Origin: Meconema thalassinum
Lineage: Eukaryota > Arthropoda > Insecta > Orthoptera > Tettigoniidae
Direction: 5' to 3'
NCBI GenBank assembly: GCA_946902985.2
Contig: OX336395.1
Coordinates: forward strand, 293,503,065 to 293,567,064
DNA length: 64,000 nt
This document shows positions 1 to 10,527 of the stretch, one piece after another. The notes beneath the pieces are model-generated. The model did not search any database, had not been told where the DNA came from, and worked only from the letters and a program-made list of their open reading frames with translations. A program made the translations under genes and the position numbers. Each line of letters starts with the position of its first letter. The stretch's first letter is position 1.

Positions 1-198
1 CTGATCGGTGGTGCTTCTGCACCGATATTGCAAAAAACATTTTTAACTTATTAAGGAAAGAATCATCAGAACAATTATTAACAACAACAAAAAAGTAAAT
101 GGCCAATGGAGATTACAGCCGAATGAAGTGGTATATTGAGAGAGTGAATCAATAATAGATACAATGCGGAAAAGGAGATTCTGCTACTTCTGCCAGGC

Positions 199-408
199 GG
201 CTTCGGTGGCGTAGTCGGCAGCATGCTGAGCTCCTATGCGCAAGATAGCGAGTTCAAACCCGGCCGAAACCGTCGGACTTTTTAAGAGCGTTAAAAATCC
301 CTCAGTATGCCTTCCTTCGGAGGGGAAGTAAAGCCGGCAGTCCCATGTCATATTTATGGCAACCTTCCACTAATTGCACCTGTGTGAAGCTAAATTGGAT
401 AGGTTAAG
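199..408 (+). mobile_element. tRNA-derived SINE (family SINE-A)
   Basis: The head has RNA polymerase III promoter elements: a box A-like TGGCGTAGTCGG near 206 and a box B-like GAGTTCAAACCC near 250, about 40 bp apart as in tRNA genes. The body runs to about 408 (GCTAAATTGGATAGG). The same body occurs twice in reverse at 42409-42626 and 45343-45560, which supports a mobile family. The acceptor stem does not fold, so this is not a functional tRNA gene. Confidence 0.75.
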
Positions 409-574
409 AATGTAAACAACGCTCTTAGGTTTCTACGTTCGTTGCCAAGAGCCGACTGTGGTGGCGTCTAGTAGCTAAGTTCTGAACTTGGCCTAGTAGT
501 CGTTGACGGTGGCGCTTGGCGGCAAAAGTAGGAACTATTTGAAAAATTCTAAGTTGCAGTACTTAAATTAAAAA
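409..574. other. Intronic sequence, nothing recognised
   Basis: Single-copy-looking sequence between two SINE pieces. I see no reading frame, repeat or splice signal that I can support. Confidence 0.4.
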
Positions 575-705
575 ACAGATAACACACACCAATACAGTCA
601 TCACAATTAACACCGGTTATCAGACAGATTCTACACACACCCAAAGTACACGGGGCTACATGACCACGTTGTCGCAGCCCCTAAACTTAAGAACCAACCA
701 ACCTT
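575..705 (+). mobile_element. 3' portion of a SINE-B copy
   Basis: The stretch ACACACACCCAAAGTACAC followed by GGGGCTACATGACCACG and the run to GCCCCTAAA matches the last 130 bp of the SINE at 40505-40900. The tRNA-like head is missing, so this is a truncated copy. Confidence 0.6.
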
Positions 706-1015
706 ACTTCTGCCATATCTCACGCCTACCAGAAACCAGACTAAGAAAACAGCTGTTTAGTTACTTCTGAAAGAGTAAAACAAAGAACAACTGGTTCAAA
801 GAGATCCAGCATGATTTAGATGAATTAAATTTAACGATGCTCCAAATTAAAAAGAGAGAAGAGAAGAATATTTCAAGGAATAAACACTTACGATTCACAT
901 TAAGAACATTTGAACGGAAAAACTACACCATTACAGATGAACAAAGCACAGCCAGGTCAGATAGAATGAAGAAATTTAGGGTACAGAAGAAGCTGAAGCT
1001 GAATCGCTAATCTCC
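706..1015 (+). pseudogene. LINE-A 3' end (C-terminal RT-associated region)
   Basis: Broken reading frames match the last roughly 100 codons of the LINE at 57690-58895: a histidine plus leucine-proline turn (like HIMRMPDSRL), then a lysine/glutamate-rich stretch (WFKEIQHDL), then a basic tail (ARSDRMKKF). Stops and frameshifts are present. It ends just after 1010 without a clear simple-sequence tail. LINE copies of this length arise from incomplete reverse transcription, so a dead 5'-truncated copy is expected. Confidence 0.6.
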
Positions 1016-1285
1016 AAATACCGTTGTTAGACTTAATTGTAATTGTATTGATTAAAGTGGAGGGCGTAAAATATGGGAGGGATGAAGAATAGAAAAGATG
1101 TAAGGGTGTAAGCAATGTTCTAGAATGTTCACACTATTGTCATGTGGACAAGCTGGTGACTGCTCAACATTTCTCTCGCACCACTGCAAAAGTTCAACAC
1201 GAACAGTCGTGCCAACTGATCGGTGGTGCTTCTACACTGATATTCCAAAAAAACATTGTTTAACTTATTAAAGAAAACTTTCCAG

Positions 1286-1430
1286 CCGGTGAACACAAAT
1301 TTTGTCCAATTACATTAGGCGGGAAAACAAGTATTTATACACCCTAACCTCAAAAGAAATATTACTAAGACATTCATCACAAAATTAACATGCCTTTATG
1401 TACAAAAATGGGGGGAGGGTACTTAATTGG
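1286..1430 (+). repeat. Unclassified 140-bp repeat, copy 1
   Basis: Matches 17288-17421 in the same orientation (shared CCAATTACATTAGGC, CATTCATCACAAAA, TTTATGTACAAAA and a G run before TACTTAA). The second copy ends at the TTAA where a piggyBac-type element starts. The last 20 bp also recur inverted at about 2278-2298, on the far side of the foldback at 1537-2172, so the two may be one unit. Confidence 0.55.
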
Positions 1431-1536
1431 ATGTTATGTTTCGAACACTAAGCGATCATCAGATACTGTTCACTTAGGCTTAGATAGTAAAATGTTTATG
1501 CACAACTTGCGCACAATTTTTTTTTTTTTTTGCACG

Positions 1537-2172
1537 TACCGATGAACAGCATAAAAATAACAGAATATTAACAAACCAAACTGATTTTGCTACTAAATGT
1601 TTGCTGGTTTTATTCTTATGTCTCAAAATAATCGCCAAAACGATTGAAACATTTGTCGTATTCTTACACCGGCTTTCCAATGCCCTCGACAAAACATTCT
1701 GCCGCCACAAAGGTGGGTACGTCTGGACAGTCTCCGGAAGAGTTTCCTTTTTGGTGAGGCGTTGCCGCCCAACCATACCTTCAATTATCGAAGAAGGTGA
1801 CAATCATTCACGATGGCACTGTGCCAACATTACGATAGACTTTTTCAAAGAATTCAAGTGATAAGTTATGGACCATCTGCCGTTTAGTCCAAACCAGCAC
1901 TGAATGAATTTCACCTCTTTCGAGAATTGAAGGTATGGTTAGGCGGCAACACCTCACCAAAAAGGAAACACTTCAGGAGACTGTCCAGACGTACCCACCT
2001 CAGTGGCAGCAGAATTTTTTGCCGAGAACATTGGAAAGTCGGTGTAACAATACGACAAATGTTTCAATCGTTTTGGCGATTATGTTGAGACATACGAATA
2101 AAACAAGCAAACATTTTGTAGTAAAATCAGTTTGATATGTCAATCTGTTATTTTTATACAGTGCATCGGAAC
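1537..2172. mobile_element. Foldback element with arms of about 250 bp
   Basis: The left arm (about 1537-1790) is repeated inverted at about 1930-2172; shared landmarks are AAATAACAG, AAACTGATTTT, TCGTATTCTTACACCG and GACAGTCTCC. The spacer is only about 140 bp. Each arm carries a short open frame, read inverted on the two sides, which explains apparent coding here; I do not think it is a gene. A poly-T run lies just outside at 1517-1531. Confidence 0.7.
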
Positions 2173-2354
2173 TTGAATAAAGAACAGCCCACGTATATAC
2201 AATAATTTACATTACACAAGTTTGTAAAAACTTATTTACAGATATTATTGCTCATTTGGTTCAAAGCACTTATACTATCCAATTAAGTACCCCCTTTCCC
2301 GTAATGACCAATGGAAAGATGAAGCCTAAACATTAACACAGAACACATACTTAC

Positions 2355-2532
2355 TTTTCTCACACGCCAAATGTGCCAAAAGCGAGATGGTTTGTATAGT
2401 TTTGCCGAGACCCATTTCGTCAGCCAAAATTCCGTTTAGCTTCCGATCGAACATGGTGACTAACCAATCCAAGCCAATGTGCTGATACTCCCGCAGAGTG
2501 TGCTTGAGGAGGAATGGTATTGTGGTGACGAC
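2355..2532 (-). CDS. dom: Domino/SRCAP-type chromatin remodeller, exon with ATPase Walker A
   Basis: 178-nt exon with acceptor CCACAG before 2532 and donor GTAAGT after 2355. It encodes about 59 residues: a lead-in [10 protein letters not shown], the helicase Q-like segment [15 protein letters not shown] and motif [10 protein letters not shown], then [15 protein letters not shown]. These are hallmark residues of the SRCAP/Domino subgroup of SNF2 ATPases, which exchange histone H2A for H2A.Z/H2Av in the nucleus using ATP. It starts in phase 0, matching the end of the exon at 21282-21380, and leaves one base for the next exon, which lies before the window. The Walker A lysine is intact and I see no damage. 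Confidence 0.95.
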
Positions 2533-3140
2533 CTGTGGACACATCAGCACATGGAGACATTCAAACCTCAAGAAAACACAAGTCACGAGTCAAGTTCTGA
2601 GGCTTTTCAAATTCAACATCACTGTGGTAAAACCATACAATTTGGCCCATGTTGACAAATTACTTGGAATTTACTTTACAATAAACTGCTTTAATTGGTT
2701 CACCTGTTCAATTTACTTAATGCTTTCGGTCAAAAAAGTTACAAGTTATATGTGAGTCATCATCACCATCATCCAACTCCAGTCACCCGGGTACTGTAAA
2801 CTAGCCTCTTCCACTTCTCCTAGTCCATTACTTCTGCCAAATCCAGTACAATGTCCCATATGTCTTGTCGGATTTGGTCTATCCATCTCTTCTTTTGTCT
2901 TCCAACCACTTTCTCACTTCCTCCCTGTTTGCAACTCGATCCATTTCCATCCTTTGCACATGGCCAAACCATCTTAATCTCAACCTCTGTATTCGCTATA
3001 TATTTAGTTCTTGCATAATTTTTAAGTTTCAGATTTTCTCTCTTCTAGTCTTCTGGACAATGTTCTAAAAAATGTAATATTAGTTGCTTCGATCTTACCG
3101 TTTTGCCTCTTGTTAGAAACCATTGTTTCTAGGCCATAGG

Positions 3141-4954
3141 TAAAGCCCTGCGCGGGTGCGGATATCCGCAGAAGTTTTCGCAATGCGGATATAGTTTGCA
3201 GGGCTGTGTGGATAGCGGATAATGTTAGGAGATTAACTGGAAGGTTAAAGTATTGATTGGGCGGAGACCCCTTACCCCAATATAAGTGAATAATGTTTGG
3301 AGAAAATTTGCGGATAGTTTTTAGAATACAATCCCAACTTTTTTAATAACATTATTAGGACTCGGTTATTTGTGACATATCGTATTTCCCCGTTATGGTT
3401 TTTTTTTTTTTTTTTTTTTCATGACAAATGTAAGATGATGATTTAAGCTAATCTCATTCAAATTATGTCATTAAGTATAATTAACACTGCTAAAAATCCT
3501 CCGATCATACGGTCTCCATCCTAAATTGATAAAAATCATTCAATTAACATTAACAAACACAAATTCGAAAGTTAAATTTAGGGGAGAAATATCAACAGCT
3601 TTCACAGTAAAAACTGGTCTCAGACAAGGTGATGGATCATCCCCTCTGCTTTTCAATGTGGCTCTTGATTATATCATGAAGGTTTGGCAAATGGAAAACC
3701 CTCCTAAGATCAAAATTGGAACAAAACCATCAATAAAAATAAACTGCTTAGGATTTGCAGATGACTTGGCTCTTTTAGCACTAGACGAGGAAGAGGTTTG
3801 TACTCAGATCACTAGTCTCCAAGAAATTGCTCAAGGGATAGGATTACAGATATCCTTTGAAAAAACTGAGATCATGCCTATGAAACCCTTAGATATAAAT
3901 GAAGTCTATATAAATGATCATAAAATTAACCTAGTTCCTCAATTTAAGTACCTTGGAGAAATTATAACACATAACTTAAACGAAAAAGTAACTTGGATAA
4001 ATAGAACAAATAAAATGAAAAAGGCACAATCTCTAACCTGGTCAACATATAATAAAAAATGCCTATCAATAGCTACTAATTTGTACTAACTGTAACTCTC
4101 CCAGAAGCCACTTATGCTTGTGAAACACTGTTCCAAATTAAAAATGAACAAAGAACTGATCAGCTCCTCAAAACGGAAAGAAGAATCATTAGAACGTGCA
4201 TAAATAAAAAGTATCAGGTTGAGGGGGTCTGGAGGATTCTCCCAAACGAAACTGTCTATCGTGAGATTGATCCAATCACCAGCACAATGAAGAAGAAAAG
4301 AATTTCATATTTTTTTCACATCTTACGGCTTCCAGAAAACAGAATTGTATGCCAACTGGTGATGAGAAATCTAGGAAAGAAAACTGGAGGAAAATGGATC
4401 CAAGAAATCCAACAAGATCTCAAAGCAGTTGGACTCAAGATAACAGATGCCGAGGAGAAAAATAAAATTAACACCATTCTTAAAACTCACAAATTTTCTG
4501 CAGAAATGACACATAGAAAGCCTATGGAGATTTCAGATGAGTTGAGAAAATCCCGATCTGAAAGAATGAAAAAGTACTGGAAAGAGCGCAAGAACCAAGC
4601 AGTACTACCTTCAAAGAAGAAGTGATTGTGGAACGACTCAAGTGGTCCAATGTGACCAATCAAGATTAATGATAATAATATAACACTCCGAACAGAAAAG
4701 GGTTGCAATTCCAGGCTGTGTAGCATGCATTTTAAACACAGCACATGACATACATAGCCTAGGGGAACGGCTTTTTCCTCGAATGTCTAAATATGTTGCA
4801 TTAGTAATTTATGCTTATCCAATTAAACACATTAATGCAATGCCAGTCGATTCGGATAACAAAATTGTGGATGCGGAAAAAAGTAGTGCGGATGAGGATA
4901 AAAGTTGTGCGGATGCAGGGGAGATAACGTTTTGTTTATCCGTGCAGGGCTCTA
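3141..4954. mobile_element. hAT-type element, 8-bp TSD GCCATAGG
   Basis: The ends are TAAAGCCCTGC and the inverse GCAGGGCTCTA, flanked by perfect 8-bp duplications GCCATAGG (3133-3140, 4955-4962). An 8-bp duplication is the norm for hAT elements. Subterminal GCGGAT/GTGCGGATG repeats cluster at both ends (3157-3225 and 4850-4940). No transposase is visible; the interior holds a LINE (3490-4670), so this is a non-autonomous carrier. A similar right end is at about 33215-33350. Confidence 0.85.
3490..4670 (+). pseudogene. LINE-A reverse transcriptase, 5'-truncated copy
   Basis: Two long frames (3526-4089 and 4287-4625) joined by a damaged region encode the RT palm and C-terminal part of a non-LTR retrotransposon. 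Visible are GLRQGDGSSPLLFN, the catalytic LGFADDLALLA, ISFEKTEIM and FKYLGEII, followed by a thumb region and a basic C-terminal tail (MKKYWKERKNQ). The upstream endonuclease is absent. The end is a short TAATGATAATAATA tail at about 4660-4681. Same family as 28016-30650 and 57690-58895. A frameshift or stop between 4089 and 4287 makes it non-functional. Confidence 0.85.
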
Positions 4955-5110
4955 GCCATAGGCTCCAATTGGGGTAAAATATTGTTTATATAATGTTAAT
5001 TTTGTTTCTTTGTGGTACTTCAACATCCCATGACAGCTGTAGTAAATACGGTATATTGTTTTTATGCTGATAGTTATACTGCACAAAAATTTAAATTATA
5101 AAAAAGGCTT

Positions 5111-5222
5111 TACTTGGACGAATTGTAAATGTTCTCAGACAAATGCCTCATGTCAACATGGTCACAGAAAGGGTAAAACACCATCTGTAACATTTAGACC
5201 CTTGTAACGTCATCATAGAACG
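5111..5222 (+). repeat. Conserved intronic repeat of about 110 bp, copy 1
   Basis: Shares the core CTCAGACAAATGCCTCATG, then AACATGGTCACAGAAAGGG and CATTTAGACC with copies at 10051-10163 and 17081-17190. All three are in the same orientation within one intron. See findings. Confidence 0.75.
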
Positions 5223-5600
5223 CATTCATCCAAGATTCAAACTCAACGGTTAGTTCGGCATAATATAATCTAGAAACCTTTCATTCAGGCACTCGTGCAA
5301 CTATCTAGGGGGCATCCTAGTAAATATTTTATTCAAACGGACAGTATTTGTTTGCCTCTACACTCAACAAAACATTTACAAACCTGAAGATTGAGACATT
5401 TTCTGGACTTTAAACACGTTTTAACCTTTGGCCGGAACCAGTTTTGTACGTTCTGTTCAAATATCCCGCTGCAGAGGTCAACGAAGTACAGGAAAGTCCT
5501 CATAGATGGCGAGAGCTGTTTATTTCAACCTCACTCGTGTGGGGATTTCCCCCAGCCTATCAGTAAGTTTCTTTTCCTGGCAGTGACAGCTGATAATTAT
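5223..5600. other. Intronic sequence, nothing recognised
   Basis: No coding, repeat or RNA feature that I can support. A few short open frames occur but have neither a start context nor a family signature. Confidence 0.4.
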
Positions 5601-5604
5601 GTTG

Positions 5605-5850
5605 GATATAATGGCATCAGAAAAACGAGTTAGTGTCAATACTTGATTATTCAGATGAAGATTTGTCAGATTTTAGTTTTAGCGATTCTGAAATATAAAA
5701 TCCTTCGTACAGCACATCTGAGAGCAACAACGACAAAAGCGACACAGCTGGTGAGCTATTAGATAAGTGGACTGACGTAATAGGGATTGTGGACCCACAA
5801 ATACCATCCCTATGCAGAGCATTGATCAAGGGCCAATATTACCAACAAGT
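5605..5850 (+). pseudogene. Acidic N-terminus of a transposase-like protein (piggyBac-like?)
   Basis: From the ATG at about 5610, with one frame change and a stop near 5697, the sequence reads LLDYSDEDLSDFSFSDSE, then NPSYSTSESNNDKSD and LLDKWTDVIG. Serine/aspartate-rich starts followed by a tryptophan-bearing segment are common at the N-termini of piggyBac-type transposases, but no catalytic domain follows. The LINE tail at 5878 truncates it. Family assignment is an inference; damage is certain. Confidence 0.35.
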
Positions 5851-5877
5851 TTTTAGATTTCGTTTATTTGTTTTTTA

Positions 5878-6140
5878 ATGATGAAGTCATCATCATCATC
5901 TTGCACAGTTTCCAGCCACTGGCCGGGTCTGTTTGTTTGTAAGTCTCCCATAAGTCCAACCCCTCGTCCACGTCGTGGGAGACGGGCAACGGCACAAAGT
6001 AGGGGATCGCCTGTAGGGGCGAAGTACAGTGGGGACTTCGTGTGCCCCGGGACCGTTACGGTAGCTGTGAAGGTCCTACAGGAACCCTGAAAAGTGACGG
6101 CTAACGGGGCTCTGGTGAAGCTACGATAGGCCCAGCAAGC
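5878..6140 (-). mobile_element. LINE (group D-like) 3' end fragment
   Basis: Begins with the CATCATCATC simple repeat and the sequence CTTGCACAGTTTCCAGCC, which also marks the 3' end of the LINE at 48745-49345. Beyond about 5945 the sequence diverges and I cannot read a protein, so this is a short 3' piece joined to unrelated DNA. Confidence 0.55.
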
Positions 6141-6395
6141 CAGTAGTGGATGATACCAAATGCTTTCAAAAATGGAACGAGCCTCGGACAGGAAATGATG
6201 AAGTAATTGAAGATATTCTTTATGAAACTAAATTACACGGAGACAAACGAAAAGTGTTTCAAAGTGTACCACACGCAATAAGAGTTTTGAGGAATTCGTT
6301 TCATAGTGACTGAAATTTAGAGTGATATTTCTGAATGTGTATCACCATCAGTTTATCTGCCTAATATGCCTGCTACCCTCTTGGGTGTCAAATTA
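6141..6395. other. Intronic sequence, nothing recognised
   Basis: A broken frame around 6140-6330 reads charged residues (TKCFQKWNEPRT...) but matches no family I can name. It may be the continuation of the remnant at 5605-5850. Confidence 0.3.
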
Positions 6396-6399
6396 CAAA

Positions 6400-6625
6400 G
6401 CTTGCACCCGGCACCGAGGCCATACGATATTATTATAATCTGCCTAATGGCAGGTTTCCTCACGGTCTTCAGCAGCACATTTCATCAGCTCATAAGATTT
6501 ATCAATCTTGATGGGATCCAGGCATCTGAAACCTTCTTCTTCATCCTCTCCGGATTTTCCCTTGGACTGTCCCTCCTAATGCACTTTTCACCAAACCATC
6601 TCCTCTTATTCAGTTGTGTAAATAT
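6400..6625 (-). pseudogene. LINE C-terminal remnant
   Basis: In broken minus-strand frames this reads GDGLVKSALGGTVQGK, then RRGRRRFQM and a SYELMKCAAEDREE-like end. This pattern (GxVxGKRxRGRxRxxML followed by MKRxAxDRxxWR) closes many non-LTR retrotransposon proteins. Several stops; no RT domain left. Confidence 0.55.
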
Positions 6626-6754
6626 AGCTTTATTTTATAAATCACGTATTTACATATCATTCATTTTTCCCCCCCCCTTTAACAAAAACCCTAAAACTCA
6701 TTCATAGTATTTCCTTGTACATACATTTCCTAACAGCGAGCAGCAAAATACCGA

Positions 6755-6915
6755 CCGTGCTAAGGCAAAGACCATGAACCCTTCCTACTCCGGACTTAAT
6801 AGACAAGGGGGTTCAAATCCCACCGTCTCTAAATTTTAACCCCGGCAAATGCCAGGACGATACCATCTAATAGGCCATGATTGCTTCCTTCAAACTCCTT
6901 GTTCAGTTTCACTTA
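6755..6915 (+). mobile_element. Degenerate SINE-B-like fragment
   Basis: A box B-like GGGTTCAAATCCCACC at about 6811 is followed by GGCAAATGCCAGGACGATAC and AGGCCATGATTGCTTCCTTC. These align loosely with the same region of the SINE at 40505-40900. Box A is not clear. Confidence 0.4.
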
Positions 6916-7913
6916 TTTTCTTGCATTTCATCTTGCATTACCTAATCTTTGAGGTCTGTGTCAGGAAAGGTATCCCGCCGTACAAACCATTCACCGCATA
7001 CCAGCAATGAACCCGTAGGAATGGAATAGTAAGGAATAGACATACAGTGAGTAGCACAATACGAGATCGTTAAGTACAGTGTCCCTTGTGCCGTTCTTCA
7101 ATTGACAAATGGACACTCCAAATGTATTGTCTTGAAACCTCTTCAATGATGGGTTTCCAATCCGGGAAAAGGTATGTACATATTTTAGAGCATATTTGCA
7201 CGATTTTAGCAACTTTTGAACAATTTGAATGGATTTCTATTTTACAAAATCCTGTGCCGCCTAAAGCCATAAACTACTGCCGCCTATGAGGGGTTTCAAT
7301 TTATACATTAACTCATGAAACCTGTGACAACTAACTTGGACATTCCGCAAAATGATTGTATGATTTTTGCCAAATCAGATATCATTCATGCGAATTTCAG
7401 GTCATAGAGCCTGTGGAAATCTTGTCTACTACTGCATATTCATGGCCTACTCCTACAGTTTCACGACGCCAGGCATAATCAGCTGAATAAAGAATGCAAG
7501 TTTAAGCCATTTACAAAATAATGCAAAATGGTCATAAGAAAACCACAAAATATATATAACATGAGGGCTCACAAATTACCCAGGTAAAAATCAGAAACTT
7601 CTATTTAAATTAAACCACAGTTTAATGAATATAATTAGTTAATGATAGTTTAATCAAGTAGAAAGTATTTTATGTATTTAAAAATGTGGAAGATCCTGTT
7701 TTTGCTCGCACCACCGTGTATATCTCGCACCCCATTTCTAAGATTTGAAATTGCAGGGGGGGAAATCCTAGCTTTAATTTTTGATGCTGGAATAAAGATG
7801 ATCATAATAATTTTAAGTTAGACCCCCACCCACAGGACACACTCTCCCCACAAATATCACGCACCGAAAATGTTCACACTTATTTTCGGTCAAAAAAGTG
7901 AGATATATGTATC
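6916..7913. other. Intronic sequence, nothing recognised
   Basis: About 1 kb with A/T-rich patches. The overlapping short frames on both strands around 6990-7290 have no family signature. I see no terminal repeats or splice-bounded exon continuing the Domino frame. Confidence 0.4.
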
Positions 7914-9571
7914 GCCGGGTTGGAGGCGATGGCTGCTACCATCTGTATCCCGTAAAATTAATTGAGGGGAGGGAGGGTTTGGTAACCCGAGGCCAAAGTG
8001 GCCTGAAGTCAATTAACCTAGTACTATTCTATTGCGCTCAATAAAACGTGGATTCAAACAGCAGTAGGTAAAAATAAAATATATTTCCAAAGGGATAGTG
8101 AAATACAATGCCGAAAGGCCAAGGGAGGGAACACTTAATATACACTCCTGCGTTTAAGAAAAGTGGGAGGCCAACATTAATCCCACTATTAATGGCCACT
8201 CCGCATAATCAACCGACCACGTTACGCGACTACATTTCACAAATAAATATTTCTTTCATGTTAAATCATTTTTCAAATAATATCCGAAACTAGAACATCT
8301 TTAAACAACCAAGTGATATTTATTACATCTTTTCAAATGCCATTTCGAGAATCGTTTTGCAAACAGCATGGATGTTGTGCTTCTGCGGCCATTATAAGAC
8401 CAAAGTTATGCCATCTATGACAAACGAAAATCAAAGGACCGATTGTCATTGTTACACTATCTGGTTCCCATAACTAAAATCCTGACAGTTACACTTTAGA
8501 CTTTTAGTTATTATGTTTTATTACACAACGATCTAAATCAGAAATATCAATTTTATCGGGAATATTCAAATCTTCAGGGCCCTTAACCTACGCATGCGCT
8601 GCACCCTATTCTTAACAAGGCTTGTTCCCTAGCAAACATTCAATTAAATAAAAATAACAATCATGGGCCCACTTTAAATAAATTAGCAAGAAATTACACA
8701 CATTAATAAATTAAATCTCTGGAGCAAGATTTGCTCATAACAAGCCAAAAGAAAACTCAAGTTTGCAGCATCATTGTGCAGCGCGAGGGACAAAACGCCA
8801 CTTGCCCTCCACAAGCTAAGCTATCATTGTCCGGAATGTTGCAATTATATGTCGATCAGCAACGAGTTCTTATAATTAGATGGTTTAACAGTTTTACCTT
8901 ATTCATGGCCTAAATCAGAGAATATGGCCCGAGGCTGCCACTCACGTTCTTTCAGAGAAATTCACATCATGAAAACTTAATTTCGGCAGTGGCTCCGAGA
9001 CAGACCATGCCACTACGTCTTGCCTCTACAGAATCACATCAAGGAGTTGTTCTTCCAAGCGTTGGCTTGGCTTCGTAGCAATCCGGCAGGCATCTTGCGC
9101 ATGCCCAGATATCACTTTTGAACCAGTAGACAACTGAAGATCGGCCGGCACAACTTACATTGCCAACCTCGTGAATTAATTTGTCTTTAACACCCCTATG
9201 GCCGAATCAAGTTCAGAACTAAAGTTAGCTTGGCAAGACAATCAGCACAGATGTGTCAACCACTGATTGGCTATCCAGTCTTGTGTTAGTTTAATTTAGA
9301 AAGCGCCAAATTTCAGAAACAGTTCACATCAACAATGCACCAAACAGTCAACAATGGCTACATTCTCCCAAATGTAGACTGGCAATTTGTTTATATATTT
9401 AGTAAACAAATTATTTTATAGAAATGTTCTTTCCCTCCTCTTGATTCAGAAATGATTATTTATCACATTAATGACCAGGGGCGCCGACAGAAGAAGAAGG
9501 GGGCGAGGTCACATGGGGGTGGCGGCAAGGCAAGGGAGGGGGGGGAGTATTGTGAGTCGAAACCAATCGGC
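7914..9571 (+). mobile_element. Rep-M, non-autonomous element, copy 1
   Basis: Runs from GCCGGGTTGG to ACCAATCGGC, which are imperfect inverted ends. The whole 1.66 kb recurs in reverse at 53910-57549 with very few differences outside an insertion there; the match begins and ends at the same bases, which defines the unit. No reading frame over 80 codons and no transposase, so it must be mobilised in trans if it is a DNA element. I could not find a convincing target duplication. Confidence 0.75.
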
Positions 9572-9789
9572 TCAATATACATTAGCAAATATGGTACTGG
9601 GAATGTGCAATATCAAATTTCAACACATTGAAATTGATATCTTTTTCACAGGCCTCAAAACCTTAATGTACTGTTTTCATTCGATTATATTTACCGTTTT
9701 ATGAAGTCCTTATACACAGGCTGTAATTTTAAATGTGTCTTATGCAATTTAACACTTTGTTCTGTTGAACACGTTACACATATGACATA

Positions 9790-9930
9790 GAAGCAATATT
9801 ATCATACTATATTTTAATCCATCGTGGAAGAAGAATGGTGGAAGGAAAGAGGAAAGTGGAGAAGTGCCATAAATACCCCGACCCGGCAGGAGCTGGATAA
9901 GGGGAAATGATGATGATGATGATGATTTTA
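9790..9930 (+). mobile_element. LINE 3' tail with ATG/GAT simple repeat
   Basis: The sequence GGAAGGAAAGAGGAAAGTGG followed by CCCCGACCCGGCAGGAGC and a (GAT)n tract to about 9926 is the typical end of a non-LTR element. The protein part is gone. Flanking 9572-9790 shows nothing recognisable. Confidence 0.45.
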
Positions 9931-10050
9931 ATCCCAATTGTTGCATGCACTGTTGCACAAACAAAATACATATTTTGAGCTTAAACAATTTATAGAAAAC
10001 ATTATTTTAGCAAAATTAATAATTTCTGTATATTTTAAAATAATTTACAA

Positions 10051-10163
10051 CTTCTTGGAAGAATGGTACATATTCTCAGACAAATGCCTCATATCAACAT
10101 GGTCACAGAAAGGGTAAAACACCATCCGTAACATTTAGACCTTGTATATTGTCATCATAGAAT
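10051..10163 (+). repeat. Conserved intronic repeat of about 110 bp, copy 2
   Basis: Same core as 5111-5222 and 17081-17190 with only a few changes. Upstream TTGGAAGAATGGTACAT is shared with copy 3. Confidence 0.75.
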
Positions 10164-10527
10164 GTGCTGGTCCAACATTGAAATACTGGAGGTACTGTAG
10201 TTTGCTGTTCACCTATACTCTCGACATGTTATTGTCCATTTAAGAAATGGATTGCAGTATTTCGTCGTGCCCCGCTTTTCCTCCACAAATTCTAGGCTAA
10301 AAGTATGCAACAATCATGCGAGGAAATACGGTAATCGACCAATATCAACCAAGTTGTTTCACTGAAAATATGAAGATAAGACTAACATACCTGCCAACCT
10401 ATCAAACTGAATAATCGGGAGATTTTAAAGACTATCGATGTCTAATCATATTTCTTTGCCATATTACAGAGATTATTCGAAGAAGAAACCATTCCAGTTT
10501 CTGTGTTGACGTTGAGAATTTAATTTA

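Larger units (their letters stand above)
1..1276 (+). repeat. Direct repeat of about 60 bp bracketing 1.2 kb
   Basis: The first 62 bases (starting CTGATCGGTGGTGCTTC) recur at about 1217-1275 in the same orientation with few differences. The 1.15 kb between them holds a SINE, a SINE tail and a LINE tail. This could be a tandem duplication, or the ends of a larger repeat that begins before the window. I do not recognise the 60-bp sequence. Confidence 0.6.
2757..5060 (-). pseudogene. LINE (group D) C-terminal remnant, split by a hAT element
   Basis: On the minus strand 4963-5060 and then 2757-3140 read as the end of a non-LTR retrotransposon polyprotein: YFTPI, YGLETMVSNKRQ, FFRTL, LRWFGHVQRME, EEVRKWLEDKRR, with stops and frameshifts. 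The 3' end is a CAT/CATC simple repeat at 2757-2775. The frame is interrupted exactly at GCCATAGG, duplicated at 3133-3140 and 4955-4962, where the element at 3141-4954 was inserted. Resembles the fragment at 48745-49345. Confidence 0.7.

Noticed and set aside
199..275. A tRNA gene on the plus strand
   Set aside because: Box A and box B are present but the cloverleaf does not close, and the same sequence recurs as the head of a dispersed SINE.
2326..2586. The whole open frame around the Walker A exon as coding
   Set aside because: The first 17 and last residues lie outside the GT/AG boundaries at 2355 and 2532; the ATG upstream is intronic.
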